The notes beneath the pieces are model-generated. The model ran no database searches and was not told the DNA's origin. It saw only the letters and a program-made list of their open reading frames with translations. 64,000 nt of DNA from Vibrio gallaecicus. GTDB taxonomy: Bacteria > Pseudomonadota > Gammaproteobacteria > Enterobacterales > Vibrionaceae. How positions within the stretch are numbered: the first letter of the stretch is position 1; the number at the start of each line of letters is the position of its first letter. The DNA is taken from the NCBI RefSeq assembly GCF_024347495.1, contig NZ_AP025490.1:2914001-2978000 (forward strand), in the 5' to 3' direction. Position numbers and translations under genes: made by a program. Of the stretch, positions 50,103-59,799 are shown piece after piece.

Positions 50103-50152
50103 CTCAGTATCAATATAACCGAAAGATGTTCAATGTAATTTTCTTTGAGGCA

Positions 50153-50182
50153 TAAAAAAGCCCCCATTTAAGGAGGCTCTTA
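50153..50182 (-). terminator. Terminator after slyD
   Basis: On the minus strand AGCCTCC pairs with GGGGGCT (one G-U), followed by TTTTTTA. Confidence 0.85.
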
Positions 50183-50214
50183 TTCAATGCGTTAATACAC
50201 TGAAAGCTCGATTC

Positions 50215-50802
50215 TTAGTGAGAACCGCAGCTACCGCCGCCGCAACAGCCGTCTTTTTTCTCTTCACCGTGGTCGTGATCTTCACCACCACAACAACCGC
50301 CTTCGTGATCATGCTCATGATCGTGACCACAGCCGCCTTCTTGGTGTACGTGACCGTGTTGAACTTCTTCTTCAGTCGCTTCACGAACTGCTACCACTTC
50401 AACGTCAAACGTTAGAGTTTGGCCAGCTAGCATGTGGTTGCCATCAACAACAACTTCGTCGCCGTCTACTTCAGTCACTTCTACAGGAATAGGACCTTGA
50501 TCAGTGTCTGCTAAGAAACGCATGCCAACTTCGATTTGCTCAACACCTTGGAATACATCAGCAGGAACACGCTGAACTAGAGCATCGTTGTGCTCGCCGT
50601 AAGCGTCTTCAGGAGTAACAGTTGCAGAGAATTTATCACCAGCAACTTTACCTTCTAGCTCAGTTTCAAGACCAGTAATTAGGTTGTTGTGACCGTGAAG
50701 GTAATCTAACGGAGCTTCGATTGTCGATTGGTCAACAACTACGCCGTCTTCAAGTTTTACTTGATACGCGACACTAACTACTACGTTCTTTTCAATTTTC
50801 AT
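50215..50802 (-). CDS. slyD: FKBP-type isomerase and metallochaperone SlyD
   Basis: The 195-residue cytoplasmic protein has an FKBP domain with the IF insert (YLHGHNNLITGLETELEGK) and a metal-binding tail. From about residue 150 the tail has many His, Cys and acidic residues (GGCGHDHEHDHEGGCCGGEDHD, CCGGGSCGSH). SlyD folds proline-limited proteins and stores nickel for hydrogenase; the tail binds nickel, zinc or copper. Family length is about 196. It is monocistronic with a terminator. Confidence 0.96.
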   Translation of the reverse strand: MKIEKNVVVSVAYQVKLEDGVVVDQSTIEAPLDYLHGHNNLITGLETELEGKVAGDKFSATVTPEDAYGEHNDALVQRVPADVFQGVEQIEVGMRFLADTDQGPIPVEVTEVDGDEVVVDGNHMLAGQTLTFDVEVVAVREATEEEVQHGHVHQEGGCGHDHEHDHEGGCCGGEDHDHGEEKKDGCCGGGSCGSH

Positions 50803-50899
50803 GGGAGCTCCAAGGAGGTTGAACTAGGCTCTTTTACGCATCGAGCCTAAGAATAAAATTTATACATCGACATTATGGGGATGAATTGCTGAAACTCAA

Positions 50900-51100
50900 T
50901 CATTCTGGCTTAAAAATACCAATCATTTCCTGCTTAGCATGTTCATTTTTTTCTACAGCTTTCGGTTTTCTTTGTTCCGAGAAGTCACATTCCACACATT
51001 CTACGAGCTCTATATTATTCTCAATCCACCAGCGTAGGGTGTCTTGAGTACTACAACTAGGGCAGCTAGCACCCGCTATAAAGCGTTTTTTCTGTTTCAC
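50900..51100 (-). CDS. yheV: YheV family zinc-ribbon protein
   Basis: The 66-residue protein has a zinc ribbon of two CXXC pairs, GASCPSCSTQDT and LVECVECDFSEQR, as in YheV. Function unknown. It is the gene downstream of kefB, as in E. coli. Note the basic start MKQKKRFIAGA. Confidence 0.9.
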   Translation of the reverse strand: MKQKKRFIAGASCPSCSTQDTLRWWIENNIELVECVECDFSEQRKPKAVEKNEHAKQEMIGIFKPE

Positions 51101-51166
51101 GTTATCTATCCTTTACGGCTTTGGTTTTTAGTAGTTAAGCCACTTAGGCAACAAATGCCGATACAA

Positions 51167-52969
51167 TTATTGCCAGTAATTTCGAGATTGACGATCATTT
51201 TCCATCTCATGACCAAAAATCTCTTCAAGCTCTTTACGGGCTTCTTTAGCTCTTGAGGCTAATTCTTTATCTTCAGTATGCTGAGGCAGCAATTCTTTTA
51301 ACATAGCATTATCTAACTTTCTAAAATGTGCTTCGGCTCTTTTTGCTTTATATGGATGCATACCTAATTCGGTCAGTGTCTGTCGACCTAGATCTAGTGC
51401 ACCTAAGAAAGTTTCCCGAGAGTAATTATCCACGCCATGATTCATCAATTGATACGCTTCTACCCGGCTTCTTGCTCGTGCAAGTAACTTCAAACGTGGA
51501 AAGTGATGGCGACACAAATCAACAATTTTCATGATTTCATCAGGTGAATCCGTACAAATCACCATAGCTTCGGCTTTATCCGCCCCTGCAGCTCTCAATA
51601 GATCAAGTTGAGTAGCATCACCATAAAATACTTTATAACCAAACTTTCTTAAAAGGTGAATCTGGCTTGCGTCGCTTTCAAGTACTGTAATTCGAATTTT
51701 ATTGGCATACATAAGACGCCCGATAATCTGACCAAAACGACCAAAGCCCGCAATAATGACCCTTGGGCTACGATCAATCACATCCGAAGACATACCACCA
51801 TCTTCTTCACTAATTTGATTTAATTGCTTAGCAAAAAACTTATCCTGCAACTTCAGCATCAATGGTGTTGTCACCATAGATAAGCTCACTACCACTAATA
51901 GAAAAGAAGCTTGCTCTGCAGTTAGAATGCCTTGGGTACTTGCGGCGGTAAAAATAACAAAAGCGAATTCACCACCTTGGCTTAGAATCATTGCCATTCG
52001 GCTTCTGGCTTTAGGTCCAATTGAAAATGCTCGTGCCAAGTAATACAGAATCAAGCCTTTAGCTATTACTAACCCAGCAACAGCGATCAGTACTTCAAAT
52101 GGTGCTAAAGCTAATAAGCCTAAATTAACGGCCATGCCCACCGAAATAAAAAACAAGCCAAGCAATAATCCCTTAAATGGCTCTATTGCAATTTCTAGCT
52201 CATGGCGATATTCACTTTCGGCAAGCAGCACACCCGCTAAAAAGGTGCCAAGAGCCATCGAAAGCCCAATTTTCTGCATTAAAACGGCAATACCAATGAC
52301 CAGTAATAGTGCTGCAACAGTAAATAGTTCTCGTACGCCACTCATTACAACATAGCGAAACAGTGGTCTTACTAAATAGTGACCACCGATAAATAAACCA
52401 GTAACCCCAGCAATCATCCACGCGGCATCATGCCAGCCGCCACCAGAACTACCGGCAAGTAGTGGCAAGATAGCAAGCATAGGAATAACGGCAATATCTT
52501 GGAATAGCAAAACCGCGAAGCCAGAATCACCAGCTTCTTTACCCGCTAGCCCTCTCTCTTCGATGACTTTTAACGCTATTGCGGTTGAAGAAAGGGCAAG
52601 CCCCATACCTATCACAAGGCTGACTTGCCAGCTATCAACAAACAAACTAGCAATTGCCATAATAAATAATGTGCTTAAGATAACCTGAGCGCCACCTAAC
52701 CCTAAGATTGGTCCACGCATTTGCCACAGTTTTTTAGGGTTAAGCTCTAATCCGATGAGGAACAGGAGTAAGACAACACCAAATTCAGAGAAATGTAATA
52801 TTGCTTCCACGTCACTTATTAGCCCAAAACCCCATGGACCAATCGCAACGCCAGCTAATAGGTAACCGAGAACAGAGCCAAGCCCAGCTCGCTGCGCAAT
52901 AGGAACTGCGATAACTGCAGCTGATAGAAAAATCACACTACCTTGAAGAAAGTCATTAGTCAGAGCCAT
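51167..52969 (-). CDS. kefB: Glutathione-regulated potassium/proton antiporter KefB
   Basis: The 600-residue inner-membrane CPA2 antiporter has about twelve membrane segments (FLQGSVIFLSAAVIAVPIAQRAGLGSVLGYLLAGVAIG) and a C-terminal RCK domain from about residue 400 (VIIAGFGRFGQIIGRLMYANKIRITVLESD, GDATQLDLLRAAGA). Glutathione adducts open it to acidify the cell under electrophile stress. It overlaps kefG by 14 bases and so is co-translated. Confidence 0.95.
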   Translation of the reverse strand: MALTNDFLQGSVIFLSAAVIAVPIAQRAGLGSVLGYLLAGVAIGPWGFGLISDVEAILHFSEFGVVLLLFLIGLELNPKKLWQMRGPILGLGGAQVILSTLFIMAIASLFVDSWQVSLVIGMGLALSSTAIALKVIEERGLAGKEAGDSGFAVLLFQDIAVIPMLAILPLLAGSSGGGWHDAAWMIAGVTGLFIGGHYLVRPLFRYVVMSGVRELFTVAALLLVIGIAVLMQKIGLSMALGTFLAGVLLAESEYRHELEIAIEPFKGLLLGLFFISVGMAVNLGLLALAPFEVLIAVAGLVIAKGLILYYLARAFSIGPKARSRMAMILSQGGEFAFVIFTAASTQGILTAEQASFLLVVVSLSMVTTPLMLKLQDKFFAKQLNQISEEDGGMSSDVIDRSPRVIIAGFGRFGQIIGRLMYANKIRITVLESDASQIHLLRKFGYKVFYGDATQLDLLRAAGADKAEAMVICTDSPDEIMKIVDLCRHHFPRLKLLARARSRVEAYQLMNHGVDNYSRETFLGALDLGRQTLTELGMHPYKAKRAEAHFRKLDNAMLKELLPQHTEDKELASRAKEARKELEEIFGHEMENDRQSRNYWQ

Positions 52970-53564
52970 CTTGCGCTCCCGAGTGTTGAGTTAAATCTTC
53001 CGGTAAAATAACTAAAGGGTTACGTAACCAGTCTCGATATTGATCAGCATGTTGATAACGCTCTGCATCCGAAACATTTCTCGCCCAGTGCAAAACTAAA
53101 GGCTCCATCCAGTTCATTTTACAAAGTAAAGCCGTCAACTCGAACGGTTGTAAAATTTCTTGAAGAGGATATTTATTATAGCCGCTCTCACCGAATGCTT
53201 CTTCTTTACCACCTGTAGTTATCACACTGCGCCAATATTTACCCTGCAACGCTGTTTCGTCACCGAATGCAAAACCTTTACATAACACGCGATCAAACCA
53301 CTCCTTTAAGAGTGATGGACATGAATACATAAACAAGGGATGTTGGAAAACAATCACATCATGCTGATTTAACAATTCATGCTCAAAAGGAACATCAATA
53401 AAGAAATCCGGATACGCAGCATAAATATCATGCACTTTAACGTGATGCAACGACTCGATTTTTTTGATCATCACCTGATTGGCAATTGAGCTTTTCGGCT
53501 CAGGGTGAGCGTAAATAATCAGCACTTTAGGCACTGAATCGTTAGCTAATGGTGTATTACTCAT
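52956..53564 (-). CDS. kefG: KefB ancillary oxidoreductase KefG
   Basis: From the ATG at 53564 it has 202 residues and the flavodoxin-fold quinone reductase motifs: VLIIYAHPEPKSSIANQVM, VFQHPLFMYSCPSLLKEWFDRVL and VITTGGKEEAFGESGYN. It activates KefB. AAGGA abuts the ATG directly, which is poor spacing, so the start is uncertain and an upstream codon (frame open to 53618) is possible. Confidence 0.9.
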   Translation of the reverse strand: MSNTPLANDSVPKVLIIYAHPEPKSSIANQVMIKKIESLHHVKVHDIYAAYPDFFIDVPFEHELLNQHDVIVFQHPLFMYSCPSLLKEWFDRVLCKGFAFGDETALQGKYWRSVITTGGKEEAFGESGYNKYPLQEILQPFELTALLCKMNWMEPLVLHWARNVSDAERYQHADQYRDWLRNPLVILPEDLTQHSGAQDGSD

Positions 53565-53759
53565 TCCTTCGAAACATTCCTTACAAAGCAAAGCGTTGAA
53601 ACAACGTTGGTTTATCAAAAATAAAACCGTACGTATTCAAGTAAAGGTTATCAATATGTTATCTGCATCATAACCCAAATTGCATTGTGATCGACTTTTA
53701 TCTGGTTTACGCCTACTATGCCTGTCGTCTGCCCACCTCTAATTTCAATTGCTACTTCT

Positions 53760-55682
53760 ATGATTACTTTTTCTGATATTCAACTGCTTCGCGGCGGTAA
53801 ACCATTACTTGAACAAGCTTCAGCAACAATCCAACCTGGCGATAAAGTCGGTTTAGTCGGAAAAAATGGCTGTGGTAAATCTACATTATTTGCACTTATT
53901 AAAGATGAGCTTTCTATTGATGCCGGTACCTTTAGCCAACCCGCTCACTGGGAATTAGCGTGGGTTGCTCAAGAGACGCCTGCATTAGAGCGAACGGCCA
54001 TTGAGTACGTGATTGATGGAGATAGAGAATATCGAGGATTAGAAGAGCAACTGGCTAAAGCTGAACAAGATGATAACGGCACTTTAGTGGCTGAGATTCA
54101 CGGTAAAATAGAAACGATTGGCGGCTACACCATTAAATCACGCGCGGCCGAACTGTTAGATGGTTTAGGTTTTAGCCAAGAGCAAATGTCATGGAACTTG
54201 CCACAGTTTTCTGGTGGTTGGCGAATGCGTTTAAACCTAGCGCAAGCACTGCTATGCCGAAGTGATTTACTGTTACTCGATGAACCAACCAACCACTTAG
54301 ACTTAGATGCTGTGATGTGGTTAGAGCGCTGGTTGCAAAACTACCCTGGTACACTTGTACTGATTTCTCACGATAGAGACTTCTTAGATCCGATTGTGAA
54401 CCGTATTATTCATGTTGAAAACCAACTCCTGAATGAATACACGGGTAACTACTCGTCTTTTGAAACACAGCGTGCTCAGAAGCTAATCCTTCAACAAGCT
54501 ATGTACCAAAAGCAGCAGAAACAAATGTCGCATATGCAAAGCTACATTGACCGTTTTCGTTACAAAGCATCAAAAGCTCGCCAAGCTCAAAGCCGTATTA
54601 AAGCATTAGAAAAAATGGAACAAGTGCTACCGGCTCAATTTGATAATCCATTTAGCTTCCAATTCAAAGAACCCGACGCCTTACCCAATCCGATCATGAT
54701 GATGGACGAGGTATCAGCTGGCTATGGTGACCACCTCATCCTAGAAAAAATTCGTTTAAACTTAGTACCAGGCAGCCGCATTGGTTTACTTGGTCGTAAT
54801 GGCGCAGGTAAGTCGACACTGATTAAACTGCTCTCGGGTGAACTAAAGCAGCAAGGTGGTGAGTTAAGTTATTCACAAGGCGTTAAGATCGGATACTTTG
54901 CTCAGCACCAATTGGAAACTCTGCACCCTGAAGAAACACCATTGCAGCACATGATGCAAATTGCGCCAAAGCACACAGAACAGCAGTTGCGTGATTACTT
55001 GGGTAGTTTTGGCTTCCAAGGTGAAAAAGCCATGGATAAGGTCGCACCTTTCTCTGGTGGCGAAAAAGCACGCCTCGTGTTGGCATTAGTCGTTTGGCAA
55101 AAGCCGAACTTACTTCTACTTGATGAACCAACCAACCACCTTGATTTGGATATGCGTCAGGCTCTGACTTTTGCCTTACAAACATTTGAAGGCGCAATGG
55201 TTATTGTCAGCCACGATAGGTACTTACTCCGCGCGACAACTGATGATCTATATTTAGTACATGACAAGCAAGTTGCTCCTTTTGATGGTGACCTAACTGA
55301 CTATTACAAATGGTTATCAGAGCAACAAAAAGTCGAGCGTAAAGAAGCGCAAGCACTTGCTCCTGCAAAAGAAAGCACCAATAGTGCTGCCGCTAAAAAA
55401 GATCAAAAGCGTCGTGAGGCAGAATTCAGAAAACTGACTGCACCAATTCGTAAAAAGCTGACTCAATTTGAAAAGAAAATGGACTCGCTGACACTTTCTT
55501 TAGAAGAAGCCGAGCAAGAATTGTCAGATACTTCTCTTTATGAAGCTGAAAATAAAGCTAGACTTAATAAAGTATTGGCACAGCAAGCAACCAGCAAATC
55601 TCAATTAGAAGAAGTTGAAATGGACTGGATGGCAGCTCAAGAAGAACTAGAGCAAATGGAACAGGATATAGATAGCCTATGA
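53760..55682 (+). CDS. yheS: ABC-F family ATPase YheS
   Basis: From the ATG at 53760 it has 640 residues, with two ATPase domains: Walker A GLVGKNGCGKST, signature FSGGWRMRLNLA, Walker B LLLLDEPTNHLD; and GLLGRNGAGKST, FSGGEKARLVLA, LLLLDEPTNHLD. Between them is the P-site tRNA-interaction linker, and at the end a charged coiled-coil (about residues 540-640). ABC-F proteins act on the ribosome; YheS eases some stalls. There is no strong Shine-Dalgarno, and the family start was used over 53718. Confidence 0.93.
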   Translation: MITFSDIQLLRGGKPLLEQASATIQPGDKVGLVGKNGCGKSTLFALIKDELSIDAGTFSQPAHWELAWVAQETPALERTAIEYVIDGDREYRGLEEQLAKAEQDDNGTLVAEIHGKIETIGGYTIKSRAAELLDGLGFSQEQMSWNLPQFSGGWRMRLNLAQALLCRSDLLLLDEPTNHLDLDAVMWLERWLQNYPGTLVLISHDRDFLDPIVNRIIHVENQLLNEYTGNYSSFETQRAQKLILQQAMYQKQQKQMSHMQSYIDRFRYKASKARQAQSRIKALEKMEQVLPAQFDNPFSFQFKEPDALPNPIMMMDEVSAGYGDHLILEKIRLNLVPGSRIGLLGRNGAGKSTLIKLLSGELKQQGGELSYSQGVKIGYFAQHQLETLHPEETPLQHMMQIAPKHTEQQLRDYLGSFGFQGEKAMDKVAPFSGGEKARLVLALVVWQKPNLLLLDEPTNHLDLDMRQALTFALQTFEGAMVIVSHDRYLLRATTDDLYLVHDKQVAPFDGDLTDYYKWLSEQQKVERKEAQALAPAKESTNSAAAKKDQKRREAEFRKLTAPIRKKLTQFEKKMDSLTLSLEEAEQELSDTSLYEAENKARLNKVLAQQATSKSQLEEVEMDWMAAQEELEQMEQDIDSL

Positions 55683-56158
55683 GCCTAGAGCACGTAACGA
55701 TATCACTAACACTTGAACGACTCTGGCAGTTCAGCCTTCAGTATTACAGTGTGCGTGAAGTAAAAGATGCGTGCTTATCTCTCCAAAATAATTTCCATGG
55801 TAACGTTAATTTGCTGCTGCTACTTAAATGGCTAGATGAGCAGCAAGTTAGCTTTCACGAAGAGGACTGGCACAAAGTCCAGCAATGTTTAAGTCGCTCA
55901 GAGGCTTTACTGCACAGTTATCGCGAGCTCAGAAAGCACCTAAAGCATCATGTATCTGATTCTTTATACAGAGAAGCCCTTCAGTTTGAACTCCAGCTTG
56001 AGAAACAACAGCAGTCGGATCTAGTAGATTGCATTAATACCCTCCCCCTCGATACCAACTATCACGAGCCTCTGGTTTTACGCTACTGCCGTCTACTGGG
56101 TGGAGAATCCCTATACTCGGCTTTTGCAGAACCAGCTCCGAACATCGCTAATCAATAG
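55679..56158 (+). CDS. TIGR02444 family protein
   Basis: The 159-residue protein overlaps the yheS end by four bases (ATGA). It begins LERLWQFSLQYYSVREVKDACLSLQNNFHGNVNLLLLLKWLD, the TIGR02444 pattern. It is mostly helical, soluble and of unknown function. Coupling to yheS suggests a ribosome-related role, which is inference. Confidence 0.85.
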   Translation: MSLEHVTISLTLERLWQFSLQYYSVREVKDACLSLQNNFHGNVNLLLLLKWLDEQQVSFHEEDWHKVQQCLSRSEALLHSYRELRKHLKHHVSDSLYREALQFELQLEKQQQSDLVDCINTLPLDTNYHEPLVLRYCRLLGGESLYSAFAEPAPNIANQ

Positions 56159-56409
56159 CTTTTAATCTCAGAAAATTTTCTATAATCAAAACCGTTTATC
56201 TTGTCTATTTTAATATTAAGTCCCTAATTGCATTTACTTATTACGGCTTACTATATCCAGAAAGTTGAGTTGTTCTTTACTCGTTCAATAAGCCAGCATT
56301 GCTTCCATTCAGATAAACCCAACACTTGCACTCAACGCCCTGATAGACCAAGCTCAAAGAATGAAATACAAAAGATAATTACTCATTAACGGATGGACTG
56401 AGTTTTTCT

Positions 56410-57387
56410 ATGACCATATTTACCGCAGCTGCGGGCTTATCAAACCCTCACCTACAGACTCTGGTGCCACGGTTTATTCGTAAACAGACTCTGTTTAAAC
56501 CCACTTGGCAAACCTTAGATACACCAGATGGTGATTTTCTCGATCTTGCTTGGAGTGAAGAGCCAACAGGTGAACAGCTAAAGAAAAAACCTATCTTCGT
56601 GTTATTTCACGGGCTAGAAGGCAGTTTCGAAAGCCCTTATGCTAACGGCTTAATGAATGCTTTCGCAAAAGACGGGTGGTTATCCGTCATGATGCACTTT
56701 CGAGGATGCAGCGGAAAACCGAACCGATTAGCCAGAGCCTATCATTCAGGCGAAGTAGAAGATGCGCGCTTCTTTCTTGAGTTTTTAAACAAACAATTTC
56801 CAGACAACCCTAAAGTAGCCGTAGGTATTTCTTTAGGTGGTAACATGCTTGCTAATTATCTAGCCGATTACGCTGACGATCCTTTACTATCAGCAGCAAC
56901 TATAGTTTCAGCCCCTTTTGATCTTGCCAGTTGTTCAAGCCGAATTGAGCAAGGCTTCTCTAAAATCTATAAAAAGTACTTATTAAATTCACTAAAAGAT
57001 AATGCATTGAAAAAAGGGCAGATCCTGCTTGATGAACTGGGGATCAGCGCTGAATCCATCAAGAACATTCGTCACTTATACGAATTTGATGAAAGGATTA
57101 CCGCGCCACTGCATGGTTTCAAAAACGCTCAAGATTACTATGTAAAATGTTCAGCTCTTTCAAAATTACAAAAAATCAAACTGCCAACTCAGATCATTCA
57201 TGCTAAAGATGACCCATTCATGACAGATGCCGTGATCCCTAAATTTGTACTTCCAGAAAATATCGATTATCGCCTATTCCAGCATGGTGGCCATGTTGGA
57301 TTTATCACTGGGAACACCTTAAAACCTCGCTTCTGGCTAGAAGAAGCACTGCCTGCCTACTATGAAAGTATTCAAGATTCGGCATAA
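56410..57387 (+). CDS. yheT: Alpha/beta hydrolase YheT
   Basis: The 325-residue hydrolase has GLSNPHLQTLVPRFIRK at the N-terminus, FHGLEGSFESPYANGL, the nucleophile elbow GISLGGNMLANYL and the catalytic-histidine segment QHGGHVGF, with an acid in HAKDDPFM. It belongs to the YheT/ABHD1-like family; substrate unknown. A 251-base spacer separates it from the previous gene, without clear features. Confidence 0.93.
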   Translation: MTIFTAAAGLSNPHLQTLVPRFIRKQTLFKPTWQTLDTPDGDFLDLAWSEEPTGEQLKKKPIFVLFHGLEGSFESPYANGLMNAFAKDGWLSVMMHFRGCSGKPNRLARAYHSGEVEDARFFLEFLNKQFPDNPKVAVGISLGGNMLANYLADYADDPLLSAATIVSAPFDLASCSSRIEQGFSKIYKKYLLNSLKDNALKKGQILLDELGISAESIKNIRHLYEFDERITAPLHGFKNAQDYYVKCSALSKLQKIKLPTQIIHAKDDPFMTDAVIPKFVLPENIDYRLFQHGGHVGFITGNTLKPRFWLEEALPAYYESIQDSA

Positions 57388-57468
57388 TGGTTGCCTTATT
57401 TTCTTTCGTCATTTCCATGAACCAATAAGGTTCTAACCAAAAGCTGACCGTAAAATAGAGATGTATTT

Positions 57469-57681
57469 ATGATCATTCCATGGCAAGACATTGCACCTGA
57501 AACATTAGAAAACCTCGTTAAGGAGTTTGTGCTTCGTGAAGGTACTGATTACGGGGATGTTGAAATTTCTCTACAAAATAAAATTGACCAAGTAAAAAAC
57601 CAACTGAAGACAGGCGATGCCAATATCGTCTTTTCTGAGTTGCACGAAACTGTTGATATTCAGCTACGTCATACAATGTGA
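57469..57681 (+). CDS. yheU: YheU family protein
   Basis: The 70-residue protein matches YheU (UPF0270): [46 protein letters not shown]. Function unknown. It lies between yheT and prkB as in E. coli. Confidence 0.95.
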   Translation: MIIPWQDIAPETLENLVKEFVLREGTDYGDVEISLQNKIDQVKNQLKTGDANIVFSELHETVDIQLRHTM

Positions 57682-57827
57682 AGTTGAGTTTAAGCAATGA
57701 ATGGAATCAAAGAACAACAATAAGTAGAGTAACCGTATGGCAGGGAGCTATGCTGCGCTAGCCAGTGAGCCATGTTATAGTGAAAGCGATTGCTAACAAG
57801 TAAGTTACTACAAAGACAAGGGTTGTC

Positions 57828-58697
57828 ATGTCCGCTAAACATCCAATTATCGCAGTAACGGGTTCATCAGGAGCCGGTACAACTACAACTTCCGAAGCCT
57901 TTAGAAAAATGTTCAATATGATGGACGTAAAGGCAGCATGGGTAGAAGGCGATAGCTTTCACCGCTTCACTCGCCCAGAAATGGATGTAGAGATCCGTAA
58001 AGCACGCGAACAAGGAAAGCACATCAGTTACTTTGGCCCACAAGCCAACGACTTTGGAGCACTGGCTGAGTTTTTCCGTAAATATGGTAATGAAGGTACA
58101 GGGCAAGTACGCCGCTACCTTCATACTTTTGATGAAGCCGTTCCATATAATCAAATGCCAGGCACTTTCACGCCTTGGCAGGATATTCCTGAAAACTCGG
58201 ATGTGATGTTCTATGAAGGACTACACGGTGGTGTTGTGGATGGCGACATTAATGCCTCACAACATGTCGATTTATTGATTGGCATGGTACCCATCGTAAA
58301 CTTAGAGTGGATTCAAAAGTTCGTCCGAGATACTCGCGACCGAGGGCATTCTCGTGAAGCGGTAATGGACTCCATTGTTCGTTCAATGGACGACTATTTG
58401 AATTACATTACACCACAATTTTCACGTACTCATATCAACTTCCAACGTGTTCCGACAGTCGATACATCAAACCCTCTGAACGCAAAAGGAATCCCTAGTT
58501 TAGATGAAAGCTTCGTAGTCATTCGATTGCGTGGCATTAAAAATGTCGATTTCCCATACCTTTTAGCAATGATTGATGGCTCATTTATGTCGCGACATAA
58601 TACGCTAGTCGTGCCAGGCGGGAAGATGAGCTTTGCTATGGAGCTCATTGTTAGACCTATCCTTCAACAGCTGATTGAAACTGGAAAAATAGGTTAA
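57828..58697 (+). CDS. prkB: Phosphoribulokinase-like PrkB
   Basis: At 289 residues it has the P-loop AVTGSSGAGTTTT, VEGDSFHRFTR and the DVMFYEGLHGGVV Walker B-like motif of PRK class I. There are no other Calvin-cycle genes in view, so the true substrate in vibrios is unclear. AAGG lies well before the ATG. It is the gene before crp. Confidence 0.94.
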   Translation: MSAKHPIIAVTGSSGAGTTTTSEAFRKMFNMMDVKAAWVEGDSFHRFTRPEMDVEIRKAREQGKHISYFGPQANDFGALAEFFRKYGNEGTGQVRRYLHTFDEAVPYNQMPGTFTPWQDIPENSDVMFYEGLHGGVVDGDINASQHVDLLIGMVPIVNLEWIQKFVRDTRDRGHSREAVMDSIVRSMDDYLNYITPQFSRTHINFQRVPTVDTSNPLNAKGIPSLDESFVVIRLRGIKNVDFPYLLAMIDGSFMSRHNTLVVPGGKMSFAMELIVRPILQQLIETGKIG

Positions 58698-58730
58698 CAG
58701 AACGTCATTTTATCAGGTTACTTTTCATAC

Positions 58731-58746
58731 CGTGATCATGTGCACA
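58731..58746 (+). promoter_or_regulatory. Candidate CRP site in the crp promoter
   Basis: CGTGA-TCATGT-GCACA matches TGTGA-N6-TCACA at 8 of 10 positions, 193 bases upstream of the crp start. CRP autoregulation is known in E. coli. The 5-prime UTR also has a palindromic hairpin, AAGCCTAA-T-TTAGGCTT, at 58869-58885. Confidence 0.6.
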
Positions 58747-58938
58747 ATTTTGCGTAAAAAATCGCAGCTTGGTCACGATTAAAATCAAGAAATAGTGACT
58801 GAAAAAGGATACTATTTTAGTCCGAAACAAAAGATAGCTTGCAGCACTGAAAAAGTGCTCTTACCCTAAAGCCTAATTTAGGCTTAGCTAATTAATACGG
58901 AAAGCAGCAAGCATACCCTGCAGAGGAAGTGAGATATT

Positions 58939-59571
58939 ATGGTTCTAGGTAAACCTCAAACCGATCCAACATTAGAATGGTTTCTGTCACATTGTCATAT
59001 TCATAAGTACCCTTCTAAAAGCACGCTAATTCACGCTGGTGAAAAAGCGGAAACCTTGTACTACATCGTAAAAGGTTCTGTTGCGGTTCTAATCAAAGAT
59101 GAAGAAGGTAAGGAGATGATTCTTTCTTACCTAAACCAAGGTGACTTTATTGGTGAGCTTGGTCTATTTGAAGAAGACCAAGAGCGTACTGCTTGGGTTC
59201 GTGCTAAATCTCCTTGTGAAGTGGCTGAAATTTCATTTAAGAAATTCCGTCAACTTATCCAAGTGAACCCAGACATCTTAATGCGTCTATCATCTCAAAT
59301 GGCTAATCGTCTACAAGTGACTAGCCAAAAAGTAGGTGACTTAGCTTTCCTTGACGTGACTGGTCGTATCGCTCAAACGCTACTAAACCTAGCTAAACAG
59401 CCAGATGCAATGACTCACCCAGACGGCATGCAAATCAAGATCACTCGTCAAGAGATCGGTCAGATTGTTGGCTGTTCACGTGAGACTGTTGGTCGTATCT
59501 TGAAGATGCTAGAAGAGCAGAACTTAATTTCAGCTCACGGTAAGACTATCGTTGTTTACGGTACTCGCTAA
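58939..59571 (+). CDS. crp: cAMP receptor protein CRP
   Basis: At 210 residues (E. coli CRP length) it has the cAMP barrel with [20 protein letters not shown] (the R and T-type contact residues) and the [30 protein letters not shown]. The sequence is nearly that of E. coli. GAGGAAG precedes the ATG. Confidence 0.99.
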   Translation: MVLGKPQTDPTLEWFLSHCHIHKYPSKSTLIHAGEKAETLYYIVKGSVAVLIKDEEGKEMILSYLNQGDFIGELGLFEEDQERTAWVRAKSPCEVAEISFKKFRQLIQVNPDILMRLSSQMANRLQVTSQKVGDLAFLDVTGRIAQTLLNLAKQPDAMTHPDGMQIKITRQEIGQIVGCSRETVGRILKMLEEQNLISAHGKTIVVYGTR

Positions 59572-59615
59572 TTTTTAATCGCTCTAGCTAGCAATTAAAA
59601 GCCGAGACAAATATT

Positions 59616-59650
59616 AAAGCCACCAGCTGCAAAGTTGGTGGCTTTTTCTT
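59616..59650 (+). terminator. Terminator after crp
   Basis: AAAGCCACCA and TGGTGGCTTT pair around GCTGCAAAGT and are followed by TTCTTTTC. The heptamer array starts right after it. Confidence 0.9.
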
Positions 59651-59762
59651 TTCTAGGCTCTAGGTTCTAGGTTCTAGGTTCTAGGTTCTAGGTTCTAGGT
59701 TCTAGGTTCTAGGTTCTAGGTTCTAGGTTCTAGGTTCTAGGTTCTAGGTTCTAGGTTCTAGG
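59651..59762. repeat. Heptanucleotide tandem array (TTCTAGG)16
   Basis: Sixteen consecutive 7-bp units span 112 bases, starting where the crp terminator ends. Only unit two differs (CTCTAGG). Seven is not a multiple of three and every frame would meet TAG, so it is not coding. It ends 38 bases before the stop of the DUF1338 gene. Confidence 0.97.
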
Positions 59763-59799
59763 GCTTAGTAATGAAAGCCTCTAGAGAACACAAGTTAGA

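Noticed and set aside
56159..56409. Hidden gene or RNA in the 251-base spacer before yheT
   Set aside because: I found no ORF with a ribosome-binding site and no strong inverted repeat.
59651..59762. CRISPR array
   Set aside because: The 7-bp units are directly joined with no spacers.
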